A stretch of DNA of 64,000 bases, from positions 26,551 to 90,550 of the forward strand of contig JAYZBC010000082.1 of NCBI GenBank assembly GCA_036339375.1, in the 5' to 3' direction. Below are positions 8,270 through 16,172 of this stretch, in pieces (positions within the stretch are counted from its first letter, which is position 1; every line of letters begins with the position of its first letter). The position numbers and the translations under genes are program-made. Under the pieces are notes generated by a model. That model did no database searches and was not told the DNA's origin. It worked only from the letters and a program-made list of their open reading frames with translations. This DNA comes from JAYZBC01 sp036339375 (GTDB lineage Bacteria; Pseudomonadota; Alphaproteobacteria; MPNO01; UBA2964).

Positions 8270-9259
8270 ATGCCAGACATTGGGATACGTTTTGACGGTT
8301 TTGAAAGTACTCCAGAAACTTTTAGGGTAGCAAAACTGGCGGAAGATGCCGGGGTGAGTACGCTCTGGATGACTGAACATATAGGTTATAGAGAATCTCT
8401 GGTGTCGTGTATGGCTTTCGCCATGAAAACCAAAAAGTTGATGGTAATTCCGGCTGCAGTAACCCCCTATCTTTTTCACCCCACACCAACGGCCATGTCT
8501 CTTGGAACTATAGCTGAAGCTTTTCCCGGTCGAGTGGGAGTGGCAGTTGCAATAGGGAATACGCTGGACCTTGAAGAATCTGGTAAGGAACCCAAAAACC
8601 CCGTAAAGGTTGTGGAGGACTATGTGGCAGACCTTCGGTCACTTTGGACAACAAACCCTGTAGAGAGAGAGTCAGAAGCCTACCGATTAGCGGGCGCAAG
8701 GATGTCCTTTAAAAACCGAAATGAGATCCCGATTTACGTGACAGCTCTTGGCAGCGACGTCGCACGAAAGGCTGGCGAAATTGCGGACGGTATTCTAATG
8801 TCCGCCGGTTTTTCTGTTTCATTTGTTGAGGCCTGTTTAAAGTTATTTCAAGAGGCAGCCAGTCGTACTGGAAGGGTTGCACAAAATTTAAGAACAGCAG
8901 CCTTCATCCATTTTTCAGTTTCAAAGGACGGAAAGAAAGCAAGGGAGGATGTCAGAAAAAAATTGGCCTTTTTGTTTCGAAATAGACTAATGGCGGAAAA
9001 TATTGCGGCCTCTGGGATTCCTATAGACCAGGATGCAATTGTAAATGCCATAGCAGCCCGTGATATTGAAAAGGCTGCGACCTTTGTTCCGGACGACGCG
9101 ATCGATGCATTTGGCGTTGCTGGAACAATAAAGGAGTGTATAAAAAGTCTTGAAGCTTATGTCGCAACAGGATTAAATGAGCCAGTGATCCAGGTAGCGG
9201 GTGACGAAGCTTCAAAATCACAGGCACTTCAAGTTATTAGGGAGTTTACAACGGTTTAA
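8270..9259 (+). CDS. LLM-class flavin/F420-dependent oxidoreductase (second of a pair)
   Basis: 329 residues and a paralogue of the gene before it. The shared N-terminal pattern is IRFDGFESTPETFRVAKLA, then DAGVSTLWMTEHIGYRES and FPGRVGVAVAIGNTLDLEES. The C-terminal part VAGTIKECIKSLEAYVATG also lines up. The two therefore arose by tandem duplication and may form a heteromer or act on successive substrates. The ATG at 8270 is 26 bases after the previous stop and has a purine-rich AGAAAG upstream. It ends 25 bases before the stop of the convergent M24 gene, and no clear terminator hairpin lies between them. As for its partner, F420 use is inferred from the subfamily look and the nearby cofD; FMN use cannot be excluded. 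Confidence 0.8.
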   Translation: MPDIGIRFDGFESTPETFRVAKLAEDAGVSTLWMTEHIGYRESLVSCMAFAMKTKKLMVIPAAVTPYLFHPTPTAMSLGTIAEAFPGRVGVAVAIGNTLDLEESGKEPKNPVKVVEDYVADLRSLWTTNPVERESEAYRLAGARMSFKNRNEIPIYVTALGSDVARKAGEIADGILMSAGFSVSFVEACLKLFQEAASRTGRVAQNLRTAAFIHFSVSKDGKKAREDVRKKLAFLFRNRLMAENIAASGIPIDQDAIVNAIAARDIEKAATFVPDDAIDAFGVAGTIKECIKSLEAYVATGLNEPVIQVAGDEASKSQALQVIREFTTV

Positions 9260-9284
9260 ATGTCAAAATTTTAAAAGGAAAAGT

Positions 9285-10400
9285 TTAAACTATTCGAAAG
9301 AGCTTATCCGTATCACTTACGTCTGAGAGCAGTTCCGCGCCACTTGTGTTAATAACAATCATATCTTTAAGCTGCATACCAAATCCATGGCCGGTTTGGT
9401 ATACCAAGGGTTCAATACCTAAGACCATGCCTGCCTTCAGCTCGTAATCGGTATACTTACCGAGATAGGGTTCTTCATGCAGATGAAGGCCGATACCATG
9501 ACCAACAAAGGAAATTGATGGAAGCCCCAGTTCACTAAACTTATTAATGAATTTTTGGTACACCATTTTAGCACTGGCGCCGGGCTTAATGTCTTCCAGT
9601 AATCGATACTTGCACTCAACCAAATTTTCCCAAATTTTAAAGGCTTTAGCAGGTGGATCATCTACTGATGCTGTGCGGCATACACCAGCATGGTAGCCAT
9701 CAATCATCGAAAATATTTCAACCCGGCATATGTCGCCCGTTTCGAGTTTCCGTTCAGTGGGTCCCACATTTGGAAGTTCGGACCGGGGTCCTGTAGCCAC
9801 GATCATGAGCTTAAATTGTTCAGCACCTTTTTCGTATATACAACGAGTTAGTGCAGCCGCCATATCCATTTCGGTTTTTCCAGCTGAAGCGGCTTCAAAA
9901 GACGACAAAATTGCTGAATCGGCTATTCGTGCTAACCTCCGAAGCAAGTTGATTTCATCAGTTGTTTTTATTTGACGCATCTGGTCAAAAAGCTCGTCTG
10001 CGGCAACGAAGGTAGCCCGAGGTAAAAGACACGTCAATTCGTCGTAATCCCGTGCTGGCAAATAACCTAATTCAATGCCAATGCGCCCCCTTTCTACCCC
10101 TAAATCCATGAGAAGGTTTTTGAGTGCGGCCATCGGTTTGTCTGTAAATTCTCCCCAAATTCTAATGTCGGCATTGGGTAAGCGCTCTCGCACCGTTGTT
10201 TCTTCCATATCGACAGCTACCATTCCGGTTTGGCCGTTTACATTTAGGGCACAAAGGGCATGCCGCCAGCGCATTAAAGGCTGAGAGGGAACGACAAATC
10301 CGGTGACGTAGGCAACATTCTCCGGTGACACTGCAACTAATGCATCAAGCCCCGCATTTGCCATTGTCATTTTTTGTTTTGTAATGATGTCTTGCCGCAT
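9285..10400 (-). CDS. Creatinase/aminopeptidase P-fold (M24) protein lacking most metal ligands
   Basis: 371 residues with the two-domain M24 layout: an N-terminal creatinase-like domain (about 1-140) and a C-terminal pita-bread domain (about 145-371). In true metallopeptidases the ligands are D-D-H-E-E. Here the positions read E228 (in CRVEIF), G239 (YHAGVCRT), H301 (VGHGIGLHLHEEP), E330 (GIEP) and K345 (MQLKDM), so at least two ligands are gone. Loss of the metal site is typical of creatinase and some other amidinohydrolase-like members, which use the fold without metal. Hydrolysis of a C-N bond in a small molecule is therefore more likely than peptide cleavage. The ATG has AGGTTAAG upstream. 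It lies upstream of no other minus-strand gene in its own transcript and follows the hcr-like operon, which it may join. Confidence 0.75.
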   Translation of the reverse strand: MRQDIITKQKMTMANAGLDALVAVSPENVAYVTGFVVPSQPLMRWRHALCALNVNGQTGMVAVDMEETTVRERLPNADIRIWGEFTDKPMAALKNLLMDLGVERGRIGIELGYLPARDYDELTCLLPRATFVAADELFDQMRQIKTTDEINLLRRLARIADSAILSSFEAASAGKTEMDMAAALTRCIYEKGAEQFKLMIVATGPRSELPNVGPTERKLETGDICRVEIFSMIDGYHAGVCRTASVDDPPAKAFKIWENLVECKYRLLEDIKPGASAKMVYQKFINKFSELGLPSISFVGHGIGLHLHEEPYLGKYTDYELKAGMVLGIEPLVYQTGHGFGMQLKDMIVINTSGAELLSDVSDTDKLFRIV

Positions 10401-10450
10401 CTTAACCTGGCTTATTTGGACTGTAAAAATATAACTAGAAGGCTGGATCT

Positions 10451-11428
10451 TTAAGATTTGATAAGTTGCTCGACGAGACGACGGGCCATTGCACCCGCAA
10501 CACGTCTCCTGTACCAGGGCTTAACCGTTGTTGTTCTCATCGGTCTAGCTTGCCGTCGGACAATTTCGTCTATTTCATACAGTTCACCGTTCGCTATCGT
10601 TTTTCCAAAGAATTTTTCGAGGCCATTCACTTTACGGGGATACGGATTGACGGCAGTTATTGCTATGTGAATTTCTTCAATTAACTTGTTTTTCTGTTTA
10701 AGGCCTACTGCTACACCTGCGAGTGGAAAATCAATTGAGCCTCGAATGCGGGCTTTTTCGTAGGTGCTTGAAATACCAATTTTCGATTTGGGCAAATGGA
10801 TCGCGCAAAGAAGTTCTCCGGGGTTTATTGTTAAATGGTTCATCCCATCATCCGTGTATAGCTCTTCAAGTGGAATTCGCTTCCGACTTTTGCTGCCGGC
10901 AATTTCAATTTCAGCTTTATGGATTAAAGCGGCTGGCGCTACATCTCCAGAAAATGCTGCAAAACAGGTTTTTCCACCTGGAGCAACATGACAAAGTGAA
11001 CCTCGTTCCTTAAGGCAATAGTCGTTGGACTGTCGCCACCATTCTGACTGGTTATAAAACAGGCAACGCGTGTCAAGACAAAGGTTTCCTCCTATTGTTC
11101 CATAATTCTGATGGGTTGGTCCTGCTACGGAGGCTGCAGCGTCGGAAATTGCAGAAAAGTTCTTTTTGATTCTAGGTTCATTTGCGAGGGTAGAAAGCGT
11201 AACACCGGCTCCAATACTTACTTCTTCCCCATTTTCTTTAATTTTTTGCAAGTCTTTAATGGCTGAAAGATCAATTAAAGCATTGGGTTGTTCTATACCC
11301 CGACGGACATTTACAATCATATCTGTCCCGCCGGCTATATATTTTGTTCCGGAGTTTCCATTGTGTAGTTTAACAGCTTCTTCTATTTTTGTCGGCCGGT
11401 ACAATTTAAAATCGGGCATAAATTCCAT
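10451..11428 (-). CDS. hcrB: HcrB-like FAD/[4Fe-4S] subunit of a 4-hydroxybenzoyl-CoA reductase-like enzyme
   Basis: 325 residues. The N-terminal FAD-binding pattern IAGGTDMIVNVRRG and TIGGNLCLDTRC is that of the CoxM/XdhA-type medium subunit. Between about residues 120 and 165 there is an insert with cysteines in LCLDTRC, DYCLKERGSLCH and GGKTCF. This is the layout that in 4-hydroxybenzoyl-CoA reductase holds an extra [4Fe-4S] cluster, a feature absent from ordinary xanthine dehydrogenase medium subunits. The cluster lets that enzyme run in the reductive direction, removing a phenolic hydroxyl with ferredoxin electrons. The start ATG shares a base with the hcrA stop (TAATG). It is the last gene of hcrC-hcrA-hcrB. 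The exact aromatic-CoA substrate is inferred from the family only. Confidence 0.8.
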   Translation of the reverse strand: MEFMPDFKLYRPTKIEEAVKLHNGNSGTKYIAGGTDMIVNVRRGIEQPNALIDLSAIKDLQKIKENGEEVSIGAGVTLSTLANEPRIKKNFSAISDAAASVAGPTHQNYGTIGGNLCLDTRCLFYNQSEWWRQSNDYCLKERGSLCHVAPGGKTCFAAFSGDVAPAALIHKAEIEIAGSKSRKRIPLEELYTDDGMNHLTINPGELLCAIHLPKSKIGISSTYEKARIRGSIDFPLAGVAVGLKQKNKLIEEIHIAITAVNPYPRKVNGLEKFFGKTIANGELYEIDEIVRRQARPMRTTTVKPWYRRRVAGAMARRLVEQLIKS

Positions 11429-13782
11429 TAAGCGTTAACCCCCAGTTTGGCGTCTTTTCTAGTTTGCTTCTTCTTGTTTTCCAAAATCTCCATCAATTTT
11501 TCCGGTGTGACGGGAAGTTCGTAAACACGGATTTTCAAGGCATCGGCAATGGCGTTGGAGAGTGCTGGAAGAAAGCCCGCAAGTGAAGCTTCACCTGCTT
11601 CTTTGGCACCGAATGGTCCGTGCGGGTCATTCGATTCAACGATGTGGGCTTCAATCGGTGGACTTTCTATAATTGTTGGGACCCGGTAATCCAACATATT
11701 TCCGGTGATACCCAGACCTTTATGATACTTTGTCTCCTCAGTCATTGCTTGGCCCATACCCATCCACACCGATCCTTCAATCTGGCCCTCGACCGCCAGC
11801 GGATTGAGCGCTTTCCCACAGTCATGGGCAACCCAAACTTTTTCAACGTTAATTTCGGCTGTGTCCGGGTCTATAACGATTTCAACAACCTGTGCTGCAT
11901 AGGAAAAAGCCATGGTGCCACCAATTGCCGCCCCCCGATATTTTTTTCCACCCCAACTTTCGGGAATTGTGTCAAAGTTTCCTTTTGCAGTGATTGTCCC
12001 TGTCCCTTCAAGCGCAGAAGCGACAACCTCGTCAAAAGTCATTCCTTGGTCCTGCGACCCTGCACGGTAAACCTCACCCAAACATTCTACGTCTTGAGTG
12101 TTTACATCCATTTTTCGGGCAGCGGCTTCCATTAAAATGGTTTTGAGGTTTGTTGCTGCATTAATAGCTGCATTCCCCACCATATAGGTAACGCGTGATG
12201 AATAAGCACCATTGTCTTTGGGCGTTATAGCACTGTCCGAGGTAATTATTCTGATGCGTGTGACATCAATACCAAGGACCTCGGCAACACATTGGGTTAG
12301 TATAGTGCTGGAACCCTGGCCAATTTCCGGGGCGCCAGTTAAAATTGTTAATGAACCGTCAAAGTCCAATTTGATATTAACGGTCGCCTGTGGTTCTCCC
12401 GTCCAGTTTACGGGTTTAGATGCACCGCTCACATAATGTGAGCATGCAATTCCCAAACCTCGGTAGGGTTCCATTTTTCCTTTGCGTTTTTTCCAACCGC
12501 TTGCCTTTTCAATTTTATCTAAACATTCCGGAAGGCCGTAACTATTGATCATGAGGTCGTTGGCGGTGAAGGTTGGAGCCTTGAGCAGGTTTTTACGGCG
12601 TACTTGGAAGGGGTCCAAGTTGAGCTCTGCCGCCATTTCATCCAACAAGCTTTCAAAAGCAAACCGCACATTCACAGTCCCATGACCGCGGAATGCCCCG
12701 CAGGGCGGTGTGTTTGTAAGGACCCTATACCCGTTATACCTCACGTTTTGTAAATCATAGAGCGCAAAGACCATTGAACCTGAATAGAGAATTGTCACTG
12801 TGCCATAGCCCGCATAGGCGCCACCTCTTTGAATAGTTGTTAGGTCCACAGCTGTGACACGGCCATCTTTGGTCATTCCAATTTTCAGCGTGCTTTGTTG
12901 CTCAGGTCGCCCCCGGTGTGTAATGAACGTTTCTTCCCTATTGGTGACAATTCTTACATTTCCCTTTGCTTTGCGCGCCAAGGCACCCGCGACTAACTCA
13001 ACATGGAGGCATTCAGTTCTACAGCCAAAACCACCCCCAATATGGGGTTTAATTACCCTGATTTTGGATTTTGGCATGCCCAAGGTTTGTTCAAGCATTA
13101 GATGCACATAATACGGTACTTGGGTGCTTGCTTTTACGGTTAGGCGATCCCGCTCTGCGTCATATTCTGCTATTGCGGCGTGCGGTTCTGTTTGTACTTG
13201 GCAAACTTCAGCACAATCAAATTTTCGTTCACAAATGAGGTCAGCTTTTTGGAATTCTCCCTCCACATCGCCTATGTCGTAGTCAACATGACGCTCTACG
13301 TTATCCGGGCGTTTTTCATGGAGAGGCACTGCCCCCTTAACTCTTGCCTCTTCTGCAGTGAAATAGGCAGGCAATTCTTTGTATTTTACTTCAATTAAAT
13401 CCAAGGCCTTTTGCGCGGATTTTATATCCCTCGCTGCAACTGCGGCTACTGCCTCACCCCGATAGCGCACGCGATCCCGGGCAATAGGCCATTCTGTCCG
13501 GGCTATCGGCAACACCCCAAAAGGGCTAACAAATTCTTCACCGGTAATCACAGCAACGACGCCGGGTAAATTTTCTGCTTTGGTTGTGTCAATTGAAAGA
13601 ATTTCGGCGTGGGATACCGGCGATCGTAAAATACGCCCAACTAAAGTATCATGGGTAATATAATCCCCAGTGTAATTGGCTTTCCCTGAAACTTTCTCCG
13701 GCCCATCGACCAGCGGCATTGGCACTCCGATGGACTGCACAGGTCCAATGTCTTTGGTATTGTTCCCAACATTTTCGGTCAT
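11428..13782 (-). CDS. hcrA: HcrA-like molybdenum-binding large subunit of a 4-hydroxybenzoyl-CoA reductase-like enzyme
   Basis: 784 residues of the xanthine dehydrogenase large-subunit family. The hammerhead domain starts at LVDGPEKVSGKANYTGDY. The glycine loop is HIGGGFGCRTE, the active-site loop is PPCGAFRGHGTVN, and the catalytic glutamate sits in FGAKEAGEASLA near the C-terminus. The FRGHG loop and the operon partners fit the 4-hydroxybenzoyl-CoA reductase branch better than CO dehydrogenase. The ATG overlaps the hcrC stop as ATGA (13779-13782), and its own stop overlaps the hcrB start, so the three subunits are co-translated in the usual cluster-to-molybdenum set. It probably forms a heterohexameric (alpha-beta-gamma)2 complex in the cytoplasm. 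In an aerobe the reaction might instead be a hydroxylation. Confidence 0.85.
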   Translation of the reverse strand: MTENVGNNTKDIGPVQSIGVPMPLVDGPEKVSGKANYTGDYITHDTLVGRILRSPVSHAEILSIDTTKAENLPGVVAVITGEEFVSPFGVLPIARTEWPIARDRVRYRGEAVAAVAARDIKSAQKALDLIEVKYKELPAYFTAEEARVKGAVPLHEKRPDNVERHVDYDIGDVEGEFQKADLICERKFDCAEVCQVQTEPHAAIAEYDAERDRLTVKASTQVPYYVHLMLEQTLGMPKSKIRVIKPHIGGGFGCRTECLHVELVAGALARKAKGNVRIVTNREETFITHRGRPEQQSTLKIGMTKDGRVTAVDLTTIQRGGAYAGYGTVTILYSGSMVFALYDLQNVRYNGYRVLTNTPPCGAFRGHGTVNVRFAFESLLDEMAAELNLDPFQVRRKNLLKAPTFTANDLMINSYGLPECLDKIEKASGWKKRKGKMEPYRGLGIACSHYVSGASKPVNWTGEPQATVNIKLDFDGSLTILTGAPEIGQGSSTILTQCVAEVLGIDVTRIRIITSDSAITPKDNGAYSSRVTYMVGNAAINAATNLKTILMEAAARKMDVNTQDVECLGEVYRAGSQDQGMTFDEVVASALEGTGTITAKGNFDTIPESWGGKKYRGAAIGGTMAFSYAAQVVEIVIDPDTAEINVEKVWVAHDCGKALNPLAVEGQIEGSVWMGMGQAMTEETKYHKGLGITGNMLDYRVPTIIESPPIEAHIVESNDPHGPFGAKEAGEASLAGFLPALSNAIADALKIRVYELPVTPEKLMEILENKKKQTRKDAKLGVNA

Positions 13783-14282
13783 GGTGTATTCTCGAAAGAA
13801 ATAATTTCTTTCGCTGCAGCCTCTACTGATTCAATAATTTTAACATAGCCCGTGCAGCGGCAAATATTAGAGGCCATACCAAGTCGAATGTCTGAAATTT
13901 TTGGGTTACCATTTTTTCTCAGTAATCCTTCAGCAGCCATGATCATCCCGGGCGTACAAAAACCACACTGGGCCCCCAGTTTTTCATGAAAACCCCGTTG
14001 GATTGCAGACAGGCGGCCATTTTTTTCAAGGGATTCTATGGTTTCGACGCGAGCTCCGCCACAGCCGGCGGCTAGAGTAAGACAGGCATGTCGGGGCTCG
14101 CCATTTATTAAGACAGTGCAGCAACCACATTCTCCACCGTCACAACCAATCTTTGTCCCTGTTAACCCCATTTTTTCTCTTAAAAAATCAACAAGGAGCA
14201 TGTTGTCGGGAATACCCTCAATGCAGTTTTGTCCATTTAGGTTTATTGAAACCAAATTATTCATAAGCTTCTTCTTTTTCAT
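13779..14282 (-). CDS. hcrC: HcrC-like 2Fe-2S small subunit of the molybdenum hydroxylase
   Basis: 167 residues, normal length for the two-[2Fe-2S] subunit. The plant-type ferredoxin cluster is bound by GCDGGECGCCTVLING, and the second, helical-domain cluster by GAQCGFCTPGMI and NICRCTGY. It passes electrons between the molybdenum centre and the FAD/4Fe-4S subunit. It is the first gene of the minus-strand operon. Two starts are possible: the ATG at 14282, or the in-frame ATG six codons later (14264), which follows a purine-rich AAGAAGAAG. The longer form is given, but the shorter is equally plausible. No Moco-insertion chaperone (XdhC/CoxD/CoxE type) is next to it, so maturation must depend on genes elsewhere. 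Confidence 0.85.
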   Translation of the reverse strand: MKKKKLMNNLVSINLNGQNCIEGIPDNMLLVDFLREKMGLTGTKIGCDGGECGCCTVLINGEPRHACLTLAAGCGGARVETIESLEKNGRLSAIQRGFHEKLGAQCGFCTPGMIMAAEGLLRKNGNPKISDIRLGMASNICRCTGYVKIIESVEAAAKEIISFENTP

Positions 14283-14623
14283 GATAGAATTAACTTTTTC
14301 CTAGTTAACACTGTCTTGACCCGAAATCGGATAAAAGATTTTGTTTCCTAATCAATTGTTGAGTACCCAACAGTGTACTTAGCCGACAAAAATTAGTCAA
14401 ACATTTTTGATCCTTTTGTTTATGTCATAAAATTTTGGGTAATCTTGTGTCAACCGATATGGGTTTCCGGTAAAAAGCTTGCGTCCTTTGAGGTACCAGT
14501 CCTAACCTGATATCATAATTCAAACCTTCGATCCCACGCAAAACAAATTAGACGTCCCTGCTTTCACAGAACTTCCCCATAAGCTAGAATTTTAATACTT
14601 TTTTAAAATGGAAGGCCCCTTTT
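14283..14623. other. Divergent intergenic region, no gene seen
   Basis: These 341 bases lie between hcrC (leftward) and the tandem rhodanese (rightward). I see no reading frame with family-like content and no tRNA or riboswitch-like fold. Promoters for both sides must be here. GGAAGG at about 14610-14615 is a usable ribosome binding site for the rhodanese ATG at 14624. Confidence 0.5.
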
Positions 14624-15442
14624 ATGAATGAACCCTTGTTACCTCTAATTGTTGAACCGGACGTTTTGGAACAAAAGCTTGGAACTGATGGTTTGCTTAT
14701 TGTTGACCTGAATGAGAAGCCCACATTTCTAGAGGGGCATATACCGGGTGCGGTAAATTTGTCCTTTGCTTCTTTAATAGGTCCCCGCCCGCCCGCGATG
14801 GGCACAATAGCGGGTGCAGAACAAATTTCTGCAGCACTTTCAGAGATTGGTTTAACACACGATCACCACGTCGTGGCCTATGACACAGAGGGGACTGGCA
14901 AAGCGAGTAGATTTTTATGGACCCTCGATGTAATCAATCACCCCAAAGCGTCCTTACTTAATGGAGGTTTTCACAGCTGGAAGGGTGAGGGTTATCCTAC
15001 TGAAACAAAAAATACCACACCAAATCCCAGCAAATACCAAGTAAAATTTGGTGAAACAGCATTGGCGGGTAAGGAATATATTTTGGATCATCTTAATGAT
15101 AACGGTGTGGTTATTCTCGACTGTCGGACGCCAGCAGAATTTTCTGGAGAGGATCTACGATCTGCGCGTGGGGGACATATTCCCGGGGCGGTCAATATGG
15201 ACTGGACGTTGGCTATAGATCAGGAACGGAATTTTAGAATTAAGTCGACAGAAGAATTGATGAAAATTTTCTCCTCAATCGGTGTTAACCCCGAAAACGA
15301 GATAATAACTCATTGCCAGACCCATCATCGCTCGTCCCATACTTATGTGGTTCTTAAGTCGTTAGGATTTAAAAAAATCAAAGGTTATGACGGATCGTGG
15401 TCTGAGTGGGGCAATGATCCTGATCTGCCCATTGAAAATTAA
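14624..15442 (+). CDS. Tandem-domain sulfurtransferase (thiosulfate/3-mercaptopyruvate type rhodanese)
   Basis: 272 residues with two rhodanese domains. The first (about 10-125) begins with LIVDLNEKPTFLEGHIPGAV and lacks an active cysteine. The second (about 140-272) begins VVILDCRTPAEF and carries the persulfide-forming C231 in the loop CQTHHRS (C-x4-R), as in catalytic rhodaneses. It moves sulfur from thiosulfate or mercaptopyruvate to cyanide, thiols or sulfur-carrier proteins. The loop with two histidines differs from the usual CGxGV(T/S)A of 3-mercaptopyruvate sulfurtransferase, so the donor is uncertain. There is no signal peptide, so it acts in the cytoplasm. It is followed 95 bases later by the VOC protein and then a radical SAM gene in the same direction. 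Confidence 0.85.
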   Translation: MNEPLLPLIVEPDVLEQKLGTDGLLIVDLNEKPTFLEGHIPGAVNLSFASLIGPRPPAMGTIAGAEQISAALSEIGLTHDHHVVAYDTEGTGKASRFLWTLDVINHPKASLLNGGFHSWKGEGYPTETKNTTPNPSKYQVKFGETALAGKEYILDHLNDNGVVILDCRTPAEFSGEDLRSARGGHIPGAVNMDWTLAIDQERNFRIKSTEELMKIFSSIGVNPENEIITHCQTHHRSSHTYVVLKSLGFKKIKGYDGSWSEWGNDPDLPIEN

Positions 15443-15537
15443 CTGTTTGTTTATTTTGAAAAATTGTTCCCACTCACAGTTTGCTTTGCCTGTTCGTTGT
15501 GAACAGTGGGTTAAAATAAAATTAAGGAAACCATGAG

Positions 15538-16152
15538 ATGGCAAAAAAATTTCCGCGAGGTTTAGTAGATCAAGAAGCTCTTCAGGGTGATGATATGTTA
15601 GCACTCCGTGACTTGTCTCCATCCGATGATATACCCTTTGGCATTACGAAAATTGGCCACGTAGTTCTGTTGGTAAAGGATGTAGCACGGTCAGCTGAGT
15701 TCTATACTAAAGTTCTTGGTTTCCAGATTTCTGATGTTTATCCAGAAAGTATGATGCCAGGTCGTATGGTTTTTCTTCGTTTTAATAAGGATCATCATGG
15801 TGTTGCATTAGTTGGTGGCGCAAAACAGGAAATTAAAAATGCTGAAATGCATCACATGGCCTTTCAAGTAGAAACTTTAGACGAAGTATTTTTAGCCCAA
15901 AAACACCTTAAAAAAAATAACGTTAAAATTGAATTTGCTGGACGGAGGCGAGCCGGGTGCCAGGTAGCAGTCGAATTTCGGGATCCCGATGGTCATTTTC
16001 TTGAAATTTATTGGGGGCTTGATCAAGTTGCTCCAAACGAAAATGCACGACCCCCTGAAGAATGGTTGCCTGTCAGTTCTCTGGAGGATGCTGTCGAAAA
16101 TGCACCACCAGGTCAAGATACAACTCTCTCGGACCCTATTCTGAAGGCTTGA
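15538..16152 (+). CDS. VOC-superfamily (glyoxalase/ring-cleavage dioxygenase fold) protein
   Basis: 204 residues with one paired beta-alpha-beta-beta-beta unit in the centre. Metal-ligand candidates typical of the superfamily are H41 (KIGHVVLLVKD), H105 or H106 (EMHHMAFQV) and E157 (HFLEIYWG). That spacing matches extradiol-type dioxygenases and glyoxalase-like lyases, but one unit alone requires dimerisation for a full site. The N-terminal about 35 residues and the C-terminal about 40 residues (acidic, proline-rich) are extra to the domain. AAGGAAA at 15524-15530 supports the ATG at 15538. It lies between the rhodanese and a radical SAM enzyme. Substrate unknown; ring cleavage, isomerisation or bleomycin-resistance-like binding are all possible. 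Confidence 0.75.
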   Translation: MAKKFPRGLVDQEALQGDDMLALRDLSPSDDIPFGITKIGHVVLLVKDVARSAEFYTKVLGFQISDVYPESMMPGRMVFLRFNKDHHGVALVGGAKQEIKNAEMHHMAFQVETLDEVFLAQKHLKKNNVKIEFAGRRRAGCQVAVEFRDPDGHFLEIYWGLDQVAPNENARPPEEWLPVSSLEDAVENAPPGQDTTLSDPILKA

Positions 16153-16172
16153 ATAAGATAGAGTAAAAAAGA

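Noticed and set aside
5016..9259. Opine metallophore (staphylopine/pseudopaline-like) biosynthesis cluster
   Set aside because: No nicotianamine-synthase-like gene and no metallophore exporter or receptor genes are present.
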